DNA from: Megaustenia siamemsis
Taxonomy: Eukaryota; Mollusca; Gastropoda; Stylommatophora; Ariophantidae
Assembly: GCA_032433765.1 (NCBI GenBank)
Contig: JAVIAB010000059.1
Location: 63,208,178-63,272,177 of the forward strand
DNA: 64,000 nt
Reading direction: 5' to 3'
The position numbers and the translations under genes are program-made. Shown here piece after piece: positions 42,052-52,454 of the stretch. Positions within the stretch are counted from its first letter, which is position 1; the number at the start of each line of letters is the position of its first letter. Under the pieces are notes generated by a model. It was not told the origin of the DNA. It saw nothing but the letters and a program-made list of their open reading frames with translations, and did not search any database.

Positions 42052-42300
42052 GGGGGACTGGTTGGTCTCGAGGCAAGACGCCGGCCTTGAGACAGAGGTT
42101 GTAGGTTCCAATCCTGGTTACAACAATTGGGATCTTTATTTGTGATTTCACTCTGCGGCAATCACTCCTGGTCTCAACAGCGCAGCCTGGCTTGAAACGT
42201 CAATTACTCATGGACGGAAAAAAATATGAGTACCTCCGAAGATGGAGTTATCTGCCAGTGCGGCGAGGGACCTCTGTGCACACGGCTGTCAAGGAAAATC
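42052..42300 (+). mobile_element. SINE-3, tRNA-derived, near full length
   Basis: The head has box A-like gttggtctcgagg (42061-42073) and box B ggttccaatcc (42104-42114). The body includes gggatctttatttgtg, gaaacgtcaattactcat, gagtacctccgaagatggag, tatctgccagt and gcacacggctgtcaagg. A second copy lies inverted at 62.14-62.43 kb. Its 3' end abuts the 3' end of LINE-B on the opposite strand. Confidence 0.85.
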
Positions 42301-42304
42301 AGAG

Positions 42305-42800
42305 TGGTCTTCATCTTCTTCTTCTTCTTTCCTTCCTCCATTGCCGTTGGTGTCGAGGGGAGAATCTGCGATTCTTTGCTCTTCTGTTGGCCTCTTCTGA
42401 TGTTATCCCTCCTAGTGACTCTAGTATTCCCTTTATCCATCTCTTTCTCGGTTTTCCTTTTAATCTGGCTTTTTCGTAGCGTTTGTTTATGGCTCTTTGA
42501 GTCATTGTTCATTGTGTCTTGTTATGTGACCGAACCAATTTAACTGTTGTTTCTTTATGTATTCGATGGCTGGTTCAATTTCGAGTTTCTTCTTCAAGTC
42601 GGTGTTTCTTACTCTGTCCCTTAAACTGTTTCCTGTCATTCTTATGACACATTTCATTTCGGTGGTCGTTATCTTTCTTATTGTTCTAGAGTCCAGCGTC
42701 CAATTCTGGCACTGATAGCACAGAGTTAGTAGAAAAATTGATTTGTATATTGCCCTTTTTGCTTCCGTAGTTATTGCTTTGTTTTTCAATAGTGTTGATA
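42305..42800 (-). mobile_element. LINE-B, C-terminal end, well preserved
   Basis: Minus-strand frames give AITTEAKRAIYKSIFLLTLC, YQCQNWTLDSRTIRKITTTE, MTGNSLRDRVRN, EYIKKQQLNWFGHITRHNEQ, then after one frameshift TQRAINKRYEKARLKGKPRK, RWIKGILESLGGIT and EEANRRAKNRR. One frame change near 42505 is the main defect. It extends further 5' than the other LINE-B copies. Confidence 0.88.
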
Positions 42801-43164
42801 CTTGGCCTATAACTTGGCATGCCTGTATGATCGCGATTGTTTCTCCATTATTTTGGCTCTGAGCACTGTTGTGTGTATGTTACAAATCGGATTAACACGC
42901 ACAATTCAGTGTTCCTAGTCTGCAGGGACATCGTCAGAGGTGAAACCTGGCGAACGAAATTAAAATTAACTAATAAACAAATAATGAATAATAACTAATT
43001 AAAAAATCGAACTAGAAAATGAAATGAAACGGAAAGGAGGATAAAATGTTAATAAAAAAGTTCCCTATAAGATTTAAGAAGAATCTTTCTTCCGAAAGAA
43101 AGGAAGTGCGCACGGGGTGCATTTTAACGCTGCATGAGAAGTGTCAATTGCATGGACACATATC
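42801..43164. other. Unassigned sequence
   Basis: There is no gene or repeat. Microsatellite-poor and AT-rich. Confidence 0.35.
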
Positions 43165-44535
43165 ATTAGACATTACATGATGCATCATCATCAGGTAGTG
43201 TGTCCTTTACAGAACAGTGTATTTACCACAGCCTTGAAAGAATCTCTGTCTCTAGCCAGCTCTCCCATAGAACGGTGTATTTACCACAGCCCGTTTGAAA
43301 GAATCTCTGTCTCTAGCCAGATCTCCCATAGAACGGTGTATTTACCACAGCCCGTTTGAAAGAATCTCTGTCTCTAGCCAGATCTCCCATAGAACGGTGT
43401 ATTCACCACAGCCTTGAAAGAATCTCTGTCTCTAGCCAGATCTCCCATAGAACGGTGTATTTACCACAGCCCGTTTGAAAGAATCTCTGTCTCTAGCCAG
43501 ATCTCCCATAGAACGGTGTATTTACCACAGCCCGTTTGAAAGAATCTCTGTCTCTAGCCAGATCTCCCACATAACGGTGTATTTACCACAGCCTTGAAAG
43601 AATCTCTGTCTCTAGCCAGATCTCCCATAGAACGGTTTATTTACCACAGCCAGTTAGAAAGAATCTCTGTCTCTAGCCAGATCTCCCATAGAACGGTTTA
43701 TTTACCACAGCCAGTTAGAAAGAATCTCTGTCTCTAGCCAGATCTCCCACATAACGGTGTATTTACCACAGCCCGTTTGAAAGAATCTCTGTCTCTAGCC
43801 AGATCTCCCACATAACGGTGTATTTACCACAGCCAGTTAGAAAGAATCTCTGTCTCTAGCCAGATCTCCCATAGAACGGTGTATTTACCACAGCCCGTTT
43901 GAAAGAATCTCTGTCTCTAGCCAGATCTCCCACAGAACGGTGTATTTACCACAGCCCGTTTGAAAGAATCTCTGTCTCTAGCCAGATCTCCCACATAACG
44001 GTGTATTTACCACAGCCCGTTTGAAAGAATCTCTGTCTCTAGCCAGATCTCCCATAGAACGGTGTATTTACCACAGCCCGTTTGAAAGAATCTCTGTCTC
44101 TAGCCAGATCTCCCACAGAACGGTGTATTTACCACAGCCCGTTTGAAAGAATCTCTGTCTCTAGCCAGATCTCCCACATAACGGTGTATTTACCACAGCC
44201 CGTTTGAAAGAATCTCTGTCTCTAGCCAGATCTCCCATAGAACGGTGTATTTACCACAGCCCGTTTGAAAGAATCTCTGTCTCTAGCCAGATCTCCCACT
44301 TCTTATGTTGTCATGTTCAAGATCACTTTGGTGACTTTAAACTATCTTCGTCTTGATCAGTCCTTGTCTCGCTGTCCAGGAACCATGCCCTCTATTAATT
44401 TTACTTCCAGTCTGCTGTGTCTTGACGTGGCCACCGTATTTTAATGTCCTCTTGTTTATAAGAGAGTTTATTTCAATGTTTATGTCCTTTGATATGTCTT
44501 CATTGCTCTTTTTTCAATGAGATTCATCAGAAAGC
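43165..44535 (-). mobile_element. LINE-I, C-terminal region split by a 61-bp array
   Basis: The minus-strand upstream part (44300-44530) reads NEDISKDINIEINSLINK-like, then a LKYGGHVKT (GH motif) and an RGHGSWTARQ-like basic tract. After the array, 43165-43255 reads LARDRDSFKAVVNTLF, then CKGHTT, a stop and an ATGATG tail. Together they form a LINE C-terminus with an expanded segment between. Frameshifts are present upstream. Confidence 0.8.
43205..44302. repeat. Minisatellite, 61-bp unit, about 18 copies, LINE-derived
   Basis: Units contain AGAACGGTGTATTTACCACA, GCCCGTTTGAAAGAATCTCT and GTCTCTAGCCAGATCTCCCA. A short form lacks three bases (cagccttgaaag). On the minus strand a unit encodes LARDRDSFK, the LINE-I C-terminus seen at the array edge. 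From about 43870 to 44240 three junction types (catagaac, cacagaac, cacataac) cycle in order, giving a 183-bp trimeric higher-order repeat. Confidence 0.96.
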
Positions 44536-44689
44536 AAACTTGCCCAGTATCCCCAAGACGTTTAACCTTACTGGGCTTATAGCTGAACGTTTTCGTCAGG
44601 ATCAGCGACCTAGAACTGATCAAAACCCTACAATATAGCCCCGACATGGTCCTGGAAACTGACTATCAAATATGTTCAAGAGATTAGTG
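44536..44689. other. Unassigned sequence
   Basis: No feature is recognised. Confidence 0.3.
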
Positions 44690-45105
44690 ATCAAAAGGGA
44701 AAGTAACCCAGTGCAGGAAAATGTATTACTGTGTTCGGATGTGCTTGCCCAGGAGGTTGAGAATAACGTATCTTGGTGTAAATGGTTACACGGCACTTAT
44801 ACGCTGATTTAGCGTACGTTCTTTTCAAAATGAATGATGAAGAGTTGTCGAACCAACGAGAAAAGAAAGAAAAAAAAGAAAGAAAGAAACAAACAAAAAG
44901 AAAGAAAGAAAGAAAAAAGAAAAGAAAAGAAAAGAAAAGAAAAGAAAGAAATATATAAAGAAAGGGGCAAATAAAAAAGAAAGAAATTGTGAAAGAAAGA
45001 AATTGCGAAAGAAAGAAAGAACGAAAGAAAAAGAAAGTAAAATAAAGAAAGAAAGAAAGAAAGAAATTGTGAAAGAAAGAAAGAAAATTTAGAAATGATA
45101 AATAG
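44690..45105. repeat. Dispersed body with long (GAAA)n tract, copy 2
   Basis: The body (44700-44850) shares tattactgtgttcggatg-like and atgatgaagagttgt with 24.3-24.45 kb, and the tract again mixes GAAA with aattgtgaaagaaag. Minus-strand ORFs rich in F, S and L across the tract are artefacts. Confidence 0.78.
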
Positions 45106-45310
45106 AAAGAGACAGCAGTGGGTAGGACACACGTTTCAGAAACCCACCACAAAAAATACTAGACAAGTGTTACCTGAAACCTGCACAGGATATTGAGAAG
45201 ACCTAAAACCACATGGAGATGAAATCTTAAGGTAAGGAGATAACAAAGGGGATTTGCACCTGCAGCTGACTGGAAGAGACCTGAAAGGGCACAATTGTTT
45301 AGAGAGCTCA
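45106..45310 (+). mobile_element. LINE C-terminal fragment (RTE/RTE-X-like end)
   Basis: Translation gives RKRQQWVGHTFQKPTTKNTR, a disrupted segment, then RRPKTTW-like sequence, GDLHLQLTGRDLKGHN-like sequence and ESSCGPIVIQ-like sequence. The WVGH motif and the LxxxAxDRxxWR-like region are typical of a LINE ORF2 terminus. No second copy is in the window. The 5' edge merges with the GAAA tract. Confidence 0.65.
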
Positions 45311-45394
45311 TGTGGACCGATTGTGATCCAATTGATGTTTTTTTTCAAATACAAGTATGGAACAGAACAAGGAGAGGCTTAATACTTCATTCCG

Positions 45395-46990
45395 TTATGA
45401 TAGTAATAGTAATAGGAAGAGCAATAGTAGTAGTTGTTGTCGTGTTTGTAGTAGTAAAAGTAGTAGTAGTAGTAGTAGTTATTGTAGTGTTGTAGTAGTA
45501 AAAGTAGTAGTGTTAGTTATTGTAGTGTTGTAGTAGTAAAAGAAGAAGTAGTAGTTGTTGTAGTATTTGTAGTAGTAGTTGTTGTCGTGTTTGTAGTAGT
45601 AAAAGTAGTAGTAGTAGTAGTAGTTATTGTAGTGTTGTAGTAGTAAAAGTAGTAGTAGTAGTAGTAGTTATTGTAGTGTTGTAGTGTTGTAGTAGTAAAT
45701 AAAGTAGTAGTAGTTGTTGTAGTGTTTTAGTAGTAAAAGTAGTAGCAGTTGATGTTGTAGTATTGTAGTAGTAAAAGTAGTAGTAGCAGTTGTAGTATTG
45801 TTGTAGTAAAAGTAGTAGTAGTAATAGTAGTTATTGTAGTGTTGTAGTAGTAAAAATAGTAGTAGTAATAGTAGTTATTGTAGTATTGTAGTAGTAAAAG
45901 TAGTAGAAGTAATAGTAGTTATTGTAGTGTTGAAGTAGTAAAAGTAGTAGTAGTTATTGTAGTAGTAAAAGTAGTAGTAGTTATTGTAGTGTTGTAGTAG
46001 TAAAAGTAGTAGTAGTTGTTGTTGCAATGTTGTAGTAGTAAAAGTTGTATTAGTATTTGCTGTAGTGTTGTAGTAGTAAAAGTAGTAGTAGTTGTAGTTG
46101 TAATATTGTAGTAGTTGTAATATTGTAGCAGTAAAAGTAATATTAGTAGTTGCTGTAGTATTGTAGTAGTAAAAGTAATAGTATTTTTTGTTGTACTGTT
46201 GTAGTAGTAAAAGTAGTAGTAGTTGTTGTTGTAGTGTAGTAGTAAAAGTAGTAGTAGTAGTTGTTGTTGTTGTAGTATTGTAGTAGTAAAAGTAGTAGTA
46301 GTAGTAGTTGTTGTTGTTCTTGTAGTTTTGTAGTAGTAAAAGTATTAGTAGTAGTTGCTGTAGTATTGTAGTAGTAAAAGTAGTAGTAGTTTTTGTTGTA
46401 GTGTAGTAGTAAAAGTAGTAGTAGTAGTTGTTGTTGTTGTTGTAGTATTGTAGTAGTAAAAGTAGTAGTAGTTTTTGTTGTAGTGTAGTAGTAAAAGTAG
46501 TAGTAGTAGTTGTTGTTGTTGTTGTAGTATTGTAGTAGTAAAAGAAGTAGTAGTTGTTGTAGTATTGTAGTAGTAAAAGTGGTGGTGCTTTTTGTTGTAG
46601 TGTAGTATTAGTAAAAGTAGTAGCAGTAGTTGTTGAAGTATTGTAATGGTATAATTAGTAGTAGTAATTGTTGTATTATTTTTAGTAGTAAAAGTAGTTG
46701 TAGTTGTTGCAGTCTTTGCAATAGTGAAAGTAGTAGTAGTTATAGTATTTGTAGTGGTAAAAGTAGTAGTTGTACTATTTGTTATGGTAGTAGTTGTAGT
46801 AGTTCTTTTAGCAGTAGTTGTAATAGCAGTAGTAGTTGTTGTAGTATTAGTAGTAGATAGTAATATTTGTTGCATTATTGTAATTGTTGCAGCAGTATTT
46901 ACATTATTAACAGTAGTTGTTGTAGTATTTGAAGTAATAATTGCCGTAGTAGTAGTATTTATTGTTCCATTAGTTGTCGTAGTAGTTAAA
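45395..46990. repeat. Complex GTA-rich tandem region, about 1.6 kb
   Basis: Imperfect repeats of about 40-55 bases consist of GTA triplets, TGTTGTAG and gtagtagtaaaagtag blocks (for example tattgtagtagtaaaagtag). On the minus strand it gives T-rich ORFs (up to 176 codons), which are artefacts. It degrades toward both ends. Confidence 0.93.
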
Positions 46991-47184
46991 GAATGTTAAA
47001 GAATGAACTACATCAAGATAAGGGAGAGGAAGGTCTAAAAAATGCAGGATTTCTCCAAAGTTAGAAAAATAGTTTTACAATACAACAGCACTGCGTTATG
47101 TTCTCGATTATGGGACAATAAACAATGAAATAATATGCACAATTTAATCATCTAGAAGATGTCCTTTTCATTTTTTTAAAAGGA
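46991..47184. other. Unassigned sequence
   Basis: No feature is recognised. Confidence 0.3.
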
Positions 47185-47362
47185 TATTAAAGATATCATG
47201 ACAGCCAAAAAATCAAATGAGGAGGTATTAAAAGATCAGAGTGGGGAAAATGATAAAACAAATTAGAAAAGAGCAGTCCAGAATTAATGTTTTTGTGTAA
47301 GAGAATGCTTAGTTACAACAGGAAAGACAGAAGACCGGAGAGATGGAGGTAGACAAAGGGAA
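47185..47362 (+). mobile_element. LINE-E-like C-terminal fragment
   Basis: The sequence gives TAKKSNEEVLK-like coding (47200-47235), then QIRKEQSRINV-like sequence and a disrupted LVTTGKTEDRRDGGRQRE-like tract near 47300-47362, the pattern of LINE-E and LINE-D C-termini. A LINE-J 3' end (opposite strand) starts directly after it. Confidence 0.65.
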
Positions 47363-47364
47363 CA

Positions 47365-47714
47365 TTGAGTTATTGAGTTATTTGATGGTCATCATCATTG
47401 TACTCTGAACATGTCCATAGGTGCTCAGATCCCCTCCTCAGCAATTCCCGCAATGTTCAGCGACTGACGACTCCAGTTCTGTGTTGGTTGATAAGTCTTC
47501 TTACACGGCCACTAAGTTTCTCGTTTCTGGCTGTGCCCATTTTAACTCCCATTTCTTTCATCCGAAGGAGAGACGTGGACTCATGGTTGTCGAAGTTATG
47601 TCCCCTACCCACATCTCGGAGGGCATAGATAACGTCCGCCCGATCCATTCTTTGACTGTCTTCAATGGCACAGCAGCTGGCCAACCTGTCCACTCTTTAA
47701 TTTCCCTGTACTAA
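47365..47714 (-). mobile_element. LINE-J, 3' part
   Basis: The minus strand gives DRLASCCAIEDSQRMDRADV, IYALRDVGRGHNFDNH, EMGVKMGTARNEKLSGRVRR and RRLINQHRTGVVSR, then a frameshift and the CSECN-like end. It ends in the aactcaat tail (47365-47382). The RNase H motif is mostly missing because of 5' truncation. Confidence 0.9.
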
Positions 47715-47724
47715 AAAAATTAGT

Positions 47725-47965
47725 TCCGCTTCCGGTGCGATCCAAGATGGTGGTGTCTTTCTGCCGGTTCGTTTCCAAAGAAAATGTATTTTCATTTAAT
47801 TGTGCTACTGAATGAAGAAAATAAAAATCTCACGGTGTATCCACGAGTCGAAGAGCTGATTGACTGGGGTTGGCCAATCTATAACGTATAAACGAGTTCT
47901 GGACTGTGCGACTAAGTGAGTGCACACATCGCACAACAGGTGGAGAATTATGGGCGGATGCGATA
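47725..47965 (+). repeat. Dispersed repeat R6, copy 1, with promoter-like 5' edge
   Basis: About 47828-47960 aligns inverted with 61434-61560 (tatccacgagtcg, attgactggggttggcca, cgagttctggactgtgcga and agtgagtgcac). Just upstream, 47728-47752 carries an ETS-like cttccggt followed by ccaagatggtgg (a YY1-like core). This could be the 5' end of an element or an unrelated promoter. No ORF follows. Confidence 0.55.
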
Positions 47966-48189
47966 TCGAACACATCTCGGCACATACCATAAATGAATAA
48001 AATGAAAACTCCACGAAATGTTTTTTTTAGGCGTCCGCGCTTTTCAATTTCTTGTTTCTGCATTATTCTACTGCGGGAATAAATAGTCGAAGCTGTATTT
48101 TTAGTTATAAGCTTCTAATTTTATTTCTCACGCTGGCTCCTCTCATACGCCTGACATTTATTTTCTGTGATAGTTAAATCTTCCATGAA
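47966..48189. other. Unassigned sequence
   Basis: No feature is recognised. Short minus-strand ORFs are without motifs. Confidence 0.3.
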
Positions 48190-48742
48190 ATATGCACCAC
48201 AGAAATAAAAAGCAGAATATCTCTGAAAAAAAAATTCAGATGATGTAAAACGTCGTATGCAACAAATCTATGTCAATTAAAATGAGAAAGAGAGTTCTTC
48301 TGTGCTATATAGAGCCAGTTGTGATCTATGGAAGCGAATCAATTAAGTAAACAAACAAATGATAAGATGATTACAGGATACAAAGATTGGATTTCTCAGA
48401 AGAATGTTGAAAGTTTTCTTGACAGCTATAAAGACCATCGAGGAAATTCTCAAAGAGTCCAACAACACAAAATGTAAGCTCCTAAGAAACTAGAAAGAAA
48501 CAATCAACATTTATCGGACACATCATGAGAAAAGAAAAGTTGGAATACTTGGCTACAACTGGGAAAAGACAAGGAAAAAGAGATCGCAGACGACAAAAAG
48601 AGAAAATACTAGATAGTTTAATGTCATGGCATGGAAAACAGTCAACAACAGAATTAGTACGACGCACGGTAGATAAAAGATTGTGAAAGGACATGATCGC
48701 ATACGCTTACCGGTATGGCACATGATGATGATAGTTATATGT
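48190..48742 (+). mobile_element. LINE-D, C-terminal end with ATG tail
   Basis: The translation, with frame changes, gives TEIKSRIS-like, VLLCYIEPVVIYGSES-like, FLRRMLKVFLTAIKT-like, FIGHIMRKEKLEYLATTGK, then LDSLMSWHGKQSTTELVRR and LKGHDRIRLPVWH-region sequence ending cacatgatgatgat. It aligns end to end with 9655-10228. Frameshifts and one TGA near 48685 are present. Confidence 0.87.
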
Positions 48743-49089
48743 TTCCTTGTACATAATTTCACAGATTAAAAAAAAAATTCAATATGGTAAATGTAACAAT
48801 CTCACACTAGTCAAAGTTAGGTCCAAACGGCCGTCTGAATAAACATAACACAGTGTATTTACTTTGGAAATGTAAGTGTCTCACCTGTTTCTTCATGTGA
48901 CTAGACCATAAGCAGCTGAATATGAAGAGTGATGATGTCATCAAAAATGATAAACAAGGAGAGAGTAGCTTCTGCTAGTGTAAACAATTTGAAGGGATGG
49001 GCATAAATAGAGCTGCCGTAAAGCTCTCGATACTGGGGGTGGGAAAGTTAACGTAAATTCAAAATTGTTCGGTTTACAGATTTTCTGCA
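48743..49089. other. Unassigned sequence
   Basis: No gene or repeat is recognised. Confidence 0.35.
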
Positions 49090-49440
49090 ATCATCATCAT
49101 TAAGTACCGGACCTAGTGTCGTAGGCGATCATGTCTCTCCACAACATTCGATCTCGGCAGCTATTTATCATTTCTGTTGTTGACCTTCTGCCAAGCCATT
49201 CTCTTAAGCTGTCTGTTATTTTTTCTCCTTTGCTTCCCTCTATCTCTTCGTCCCTCAATTTTTTCAGTTGTTACAACATATTGAAGTTCTTCTCATTACA
49301 TTGCCAAAAAATGATGATTGTCTCTTCCTAACATTGGAAATTAGCTCTCTTTTTGCTTTGACCTTTCTCAGAACCTCTTCATTACTCTTCTTAGCTGTCC
49401 ATGGTATTCTCAACATACTTCTGTAATAATGTACTTTATA
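49090..49440 (-). mobile_element. LINE-E, C-terminal end
   Basis: The 3' end is atcatcatcattaagtaccg at 49090. The minus strand gives YRSMLRIPWTAKKSNEEVLR, then KVKAKRELISNVRKRQ and SSFFGNVMRR, followed by a frameshift and LGTT-region coding. It aligns with 33565-33920. Confidence 0.85.
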
Positions 49441-49489
49441 TGACAAAATTTGGCATTGCAGATTTATTCCATTTGCGGGGACACATCAA

Positions 49490-49815
49490 CACAATAACAC
49501 AAACTAATAAAATAATACATATATAAGAAATAAATAATATATAATACAAATGTAATAAATAACACATAAATAAACAAATAATAAATGAATAAGTAATAAA
49601 TAAATAATACATAAATAATAAATAAATAAATAATTCATAAATAAATAACTAAGTAATAAATAATACATATTTAATAATTAATACATAATAAATAATAAAT
49701 AAATCCTTTAAAAATCATAAATATATAAGTAATAAATAAATACGTAATAAATAAATAAGTATTACAATTAATAATTTTTAACTAATACATATGTAATAAA
49801 TAAATAATAAATAAG
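49490..49815. repeat. AT-rich degenerate repeat (AATAAATA-type)
   Basis: Imperfect units of aataaataataaataca type. It is a low-complexity region without ORFs. Confidence 0.85.
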
Positions 49816-50244
49816 TCTTCCTTCGTTTCAAAGCAAGCGCTATATTTTTATCCCCATTTATTATTATATTTCCCAAATGTGGAGCCTGAAAGCAGAGCTA
49901 CTGAAGATAATACTAACTATGTAGATAACATACTCTAGCATGATGTTGTGCGTCTCCTACTGTGATCGTATCACAGATGAAACAATGCACCAAAGGTTTA
50001 CATCAAGCAATTAGAGGACATGTTGATCTTTGCACCATTGTGAAGAAGCGCAAAATGGAAAAGTTTGGCCTCGTGTCTTAATCATCTGGCTCGGAAAAAG
50101 ACCATTCTGCAAGGAAATGTGAAAGGAGCGAGAAGGAGAAGTTAGAATAGAAAGAGAAGGGAAAATAATATAAAAAAATGAGCAGGACTTGACTTTATGG
50201 ATTCTGAATAATTGAAGATGAAGAGAAATAAAGTCCCGCTTGCT
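49816..50244. other. Unassigned sequence
   Basis: No gene or shared repeat is recognised. Confidence 0.35.
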
Positions 50245-50575
50245 GTCGGAGCTACTGAGTTTAGAGCTCTGTGCACACCGTGAGCTGTGTTTTTCATCCG
50301 TATCGTGTTTCGATATTCCGATTGCTTACGATGAATGATGATATTGTATGACGAAGGACAGTTCAGCTGCGTTCACTTTCAGTGCTGCTTGGCCTTATGT
50401 CTTTTGGAGTGTGCTGTAGCTGCTATAATATGGACTACAGCTGCCTTTCTTTCTTTGGATCATTCAATGAGATGAGATGTTAATTCGGATGATTCCACTG
50501 GTACAGGCGATTGAGCAATTCTGGATTTTAATTCGTTTGCAGTGATACCGGAGCCATCGACTTACCATAACCATA
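50245..50575 (+). repeat. Dispersed repeat R4, copy 2
   Basis: This aligns with 8985-9325: gagctactgagtttagagct, gctctgtgcacacc, gtttcgatattccgattgct, gatgaatgatgatat, ggatgattccactggtac, gattgagcaattctgg, ttttaattcgtttgcagtga and ccataaccataa. Both copies end at the same ccataaccata sequence, suggesting a true 3' boundary. Confidence 0.75.
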
Positions 50576-50689
50576 AAGAGAAAGAGAGAGAGATGTGGTC
50601 TTGTTTTAAGGAGGAGACTAAAAGTACCAGGAACGGCCTAAAAATGAAATGAGTATACAATAAAAGAGGGAGATGTGACAAAGGAGATA

Positions 50690-50910
50690 ACACTATAAAG
50701 TAGAGGAGGAAGTTTAGAGTTTGGGACATTTGTTGAGAAAAGGCGAGTTGGAATACGTAGCAACAAGAGAAAATAGAAGGTAGGGGACATAGAGATAAAA
50801 GAAATGGATATATGCTGAATAATTTTAGGCGTGGCACTGGGAACAAATCAACGTTAAAGCTGTTGTACTGAGCACAAGATCGAGAGTTGTGGAGATATAT
50901 CATATCTCAA
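50690..50910 (+). mobile_element. LINE-D-like C-terminal fragment (strongly decayed)
   Basis: Pieces of coding resemble GELEYVATREN (50725-50760), GRGHRDKRNGYMLNNF (50785-50825) and AQDRELWRYII (50875-50905), in the order of the LINE-D end (GKLEYLVTTGK, GKRDRGRQR, CTVDRRLWRDMI). It is weak but consistent. Confidence 0.5.
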
Positions 50911-51235
50911 AAAGTGGCATTTTAGTTCAAATCTTGTAAATTTGTTTCAGTTTTTATGGATGAAGATGTCCTACGTTTATTACAAAGAAATACACAAAGG
51001 AGGAAATCAACTAAATTATCAGTGGCAAATACCTGTGCACTTGGCATGTGCAATGTTTGTATAAAATATACTCTCCCTGTTTTTGTATTGATCTCAAGTC
51101 ACAGATTCAACTATAGAAAAGAAACAGAGAAGGATTTAAATAATCTCCAACAACCTGAATGGATGGTCCATTCCATCCCCACAATTTTTGGGCAGAACAA
51201 AACTAAAGGCTGAGCACTGTGCATTAGGCGTTAAT
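50911..51235. other. Unassigned sequence
   Basis: An 85-codon ORF (50956-51213) has no recognised domain or repeat content. No function is claimed. Confidence 0.35.
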
Positions 51236-51660
51236 TAGTAGTAGCCTCCGTTAGTCATTGCTGACTTTGGAGTCTCAGTAGAAATGGTATTCCTCTCCAG
51301 GGCACTAGCTTGGGCAGAAAAAAAAGACTAGTTGTTGCCCATGCAACATGTTTTTTCTCTCCACGCAGCCGAGCTACTCGATAGTCTAGCTGGACCAGGA
51401 GTTACTGAACAGCCGCAGGTACTCAATCTCCGGATTTTTCTGCAGGGCTTATTCCCGAAGTCTATTCCGTGAACGGGTTTCCGCTAGACAACGGGGGTCT
51501 ATAATCGGAGTTGACCTTCTCCTAGATACGTTGACATTGTTAGGCTAACGGGTCTCATCTACCCGGGGAGGAGGTTAATGCGCCTCCTACTCGCCGGTGA
51601 AAACGTCATAGGGCATATGGGGCATTTTTTAGAAATAGCTACCCCACGCAACTAATTCTC
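51236..51660 (-). repeat. GC-richer dispersed-repeat candidate sharing a LINE 3' motif
   Basis: The block is more GC-rich than its surroundings. Its 51.24-kb edge (gtagtagcctccgttagtca) is the inverted, slightly changed form of the unit in the array at 3034-3205, which follows a LINE-G-like end. Read on the minus strand, the block would therefore end with a LINE-like 3' terminus followed by TACTACTA. I see no coding motif. It could be a LINE 3' UTR or a SINE that shares a LINE tail. Confidence 0.5.
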
Positions 51661-52317
51661 CCCACACTCTTTAATAGATAGTAATAAGGGACCATAAAAC
51701 CTGTGATAACAGACAGTCGTTCTGACTTGAGAGGCAGAATACTCAACAGAGCAACAGAATCCATTACGTGGCTTGTCAATAATGGTCTCCACAGATACGC
51801 TTATAAAAGAAGGATAATTAACCGAAGACAGCATTGCAGAGAACAGCATTGGTGTACACGCATAGAGTGGACTAGATTTGACACAATATTGATTTGATAC
51901 AATACTTACGAACTACATACTCATTATCAGTTTCACATATACTTATATATACCTGATTTAACTCTTGCCGTACGGAAGCTTTTTAATCAATACAATGGAA
52001 GAGATTTCAGAGACAGCATTTTTTCATCGTTTTAAGAATCAATCAACATATTTATATTTAATTAACATATAACATATAATATGCGAATTTTTAGATAATT
52101 GAACAAGCTATTATATTTCACCAATACCGCGATGATACAAGACATGTATAAAGAATATGGTTTGATGACGTTTCACAGTAATCAAATCGAGAGTGGCGCA
52201 CAGTACTGTGAAACGTACGGAAAAAGTTAATGCACTTTGAGAACATTTAAGTAAATTGAAGGCTCACCCCATGCCTTACTATGTGTATGTGGAGTATATA
52301 TATATATTGTATGGTGT
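51661..52317. other. Unassigned sequence
   Basis: Short ORFs lack motifs. A small TA run lies at 52296-52306. No gene is recognised. Confidence 0.35.
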
Positions 52318-52440
52318 TTGTGACTATATACTTCCATGGCTAGGGTCCATTTTTAGGGTGATGTGATCGGTATCACGTTAGACTATCTTTACCTCCCAGA
52401 AAATTATCAGGTACCCATTTTAGAGGCTGAGTAAATGTCG
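52318..52440 (-). mobile_element. SINE-1-related body, truncated by an array
   Basis: It matches the diverged body at 29.45-29.55 kb: gggtgatgtgatcggt, tctttacctcccagaaaa, ggtacccattttagaggctg. Where the tRNA-like head should follow, the 51-bp array begins, so the head was lost or overwritten. Confidence 0.75.
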
Positions 52441-52454
52441 ATGTCACTGGACAG

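Noticed and set aside
45395..46990. Poly-threonine or poly-valine protein coding region
   Set aside because: The T-rich and V-rich frames result from GTA/TAC triplet repeats with no unique coding flanks.
47728..47752. Promoter of a host gene (ETS and YY1-like motifs)
   Set aside because: No ORF or exon follows, and similar motif pairs occur at repeat edges, so an element 5' end is as likely. It was reported only as a motif observation.
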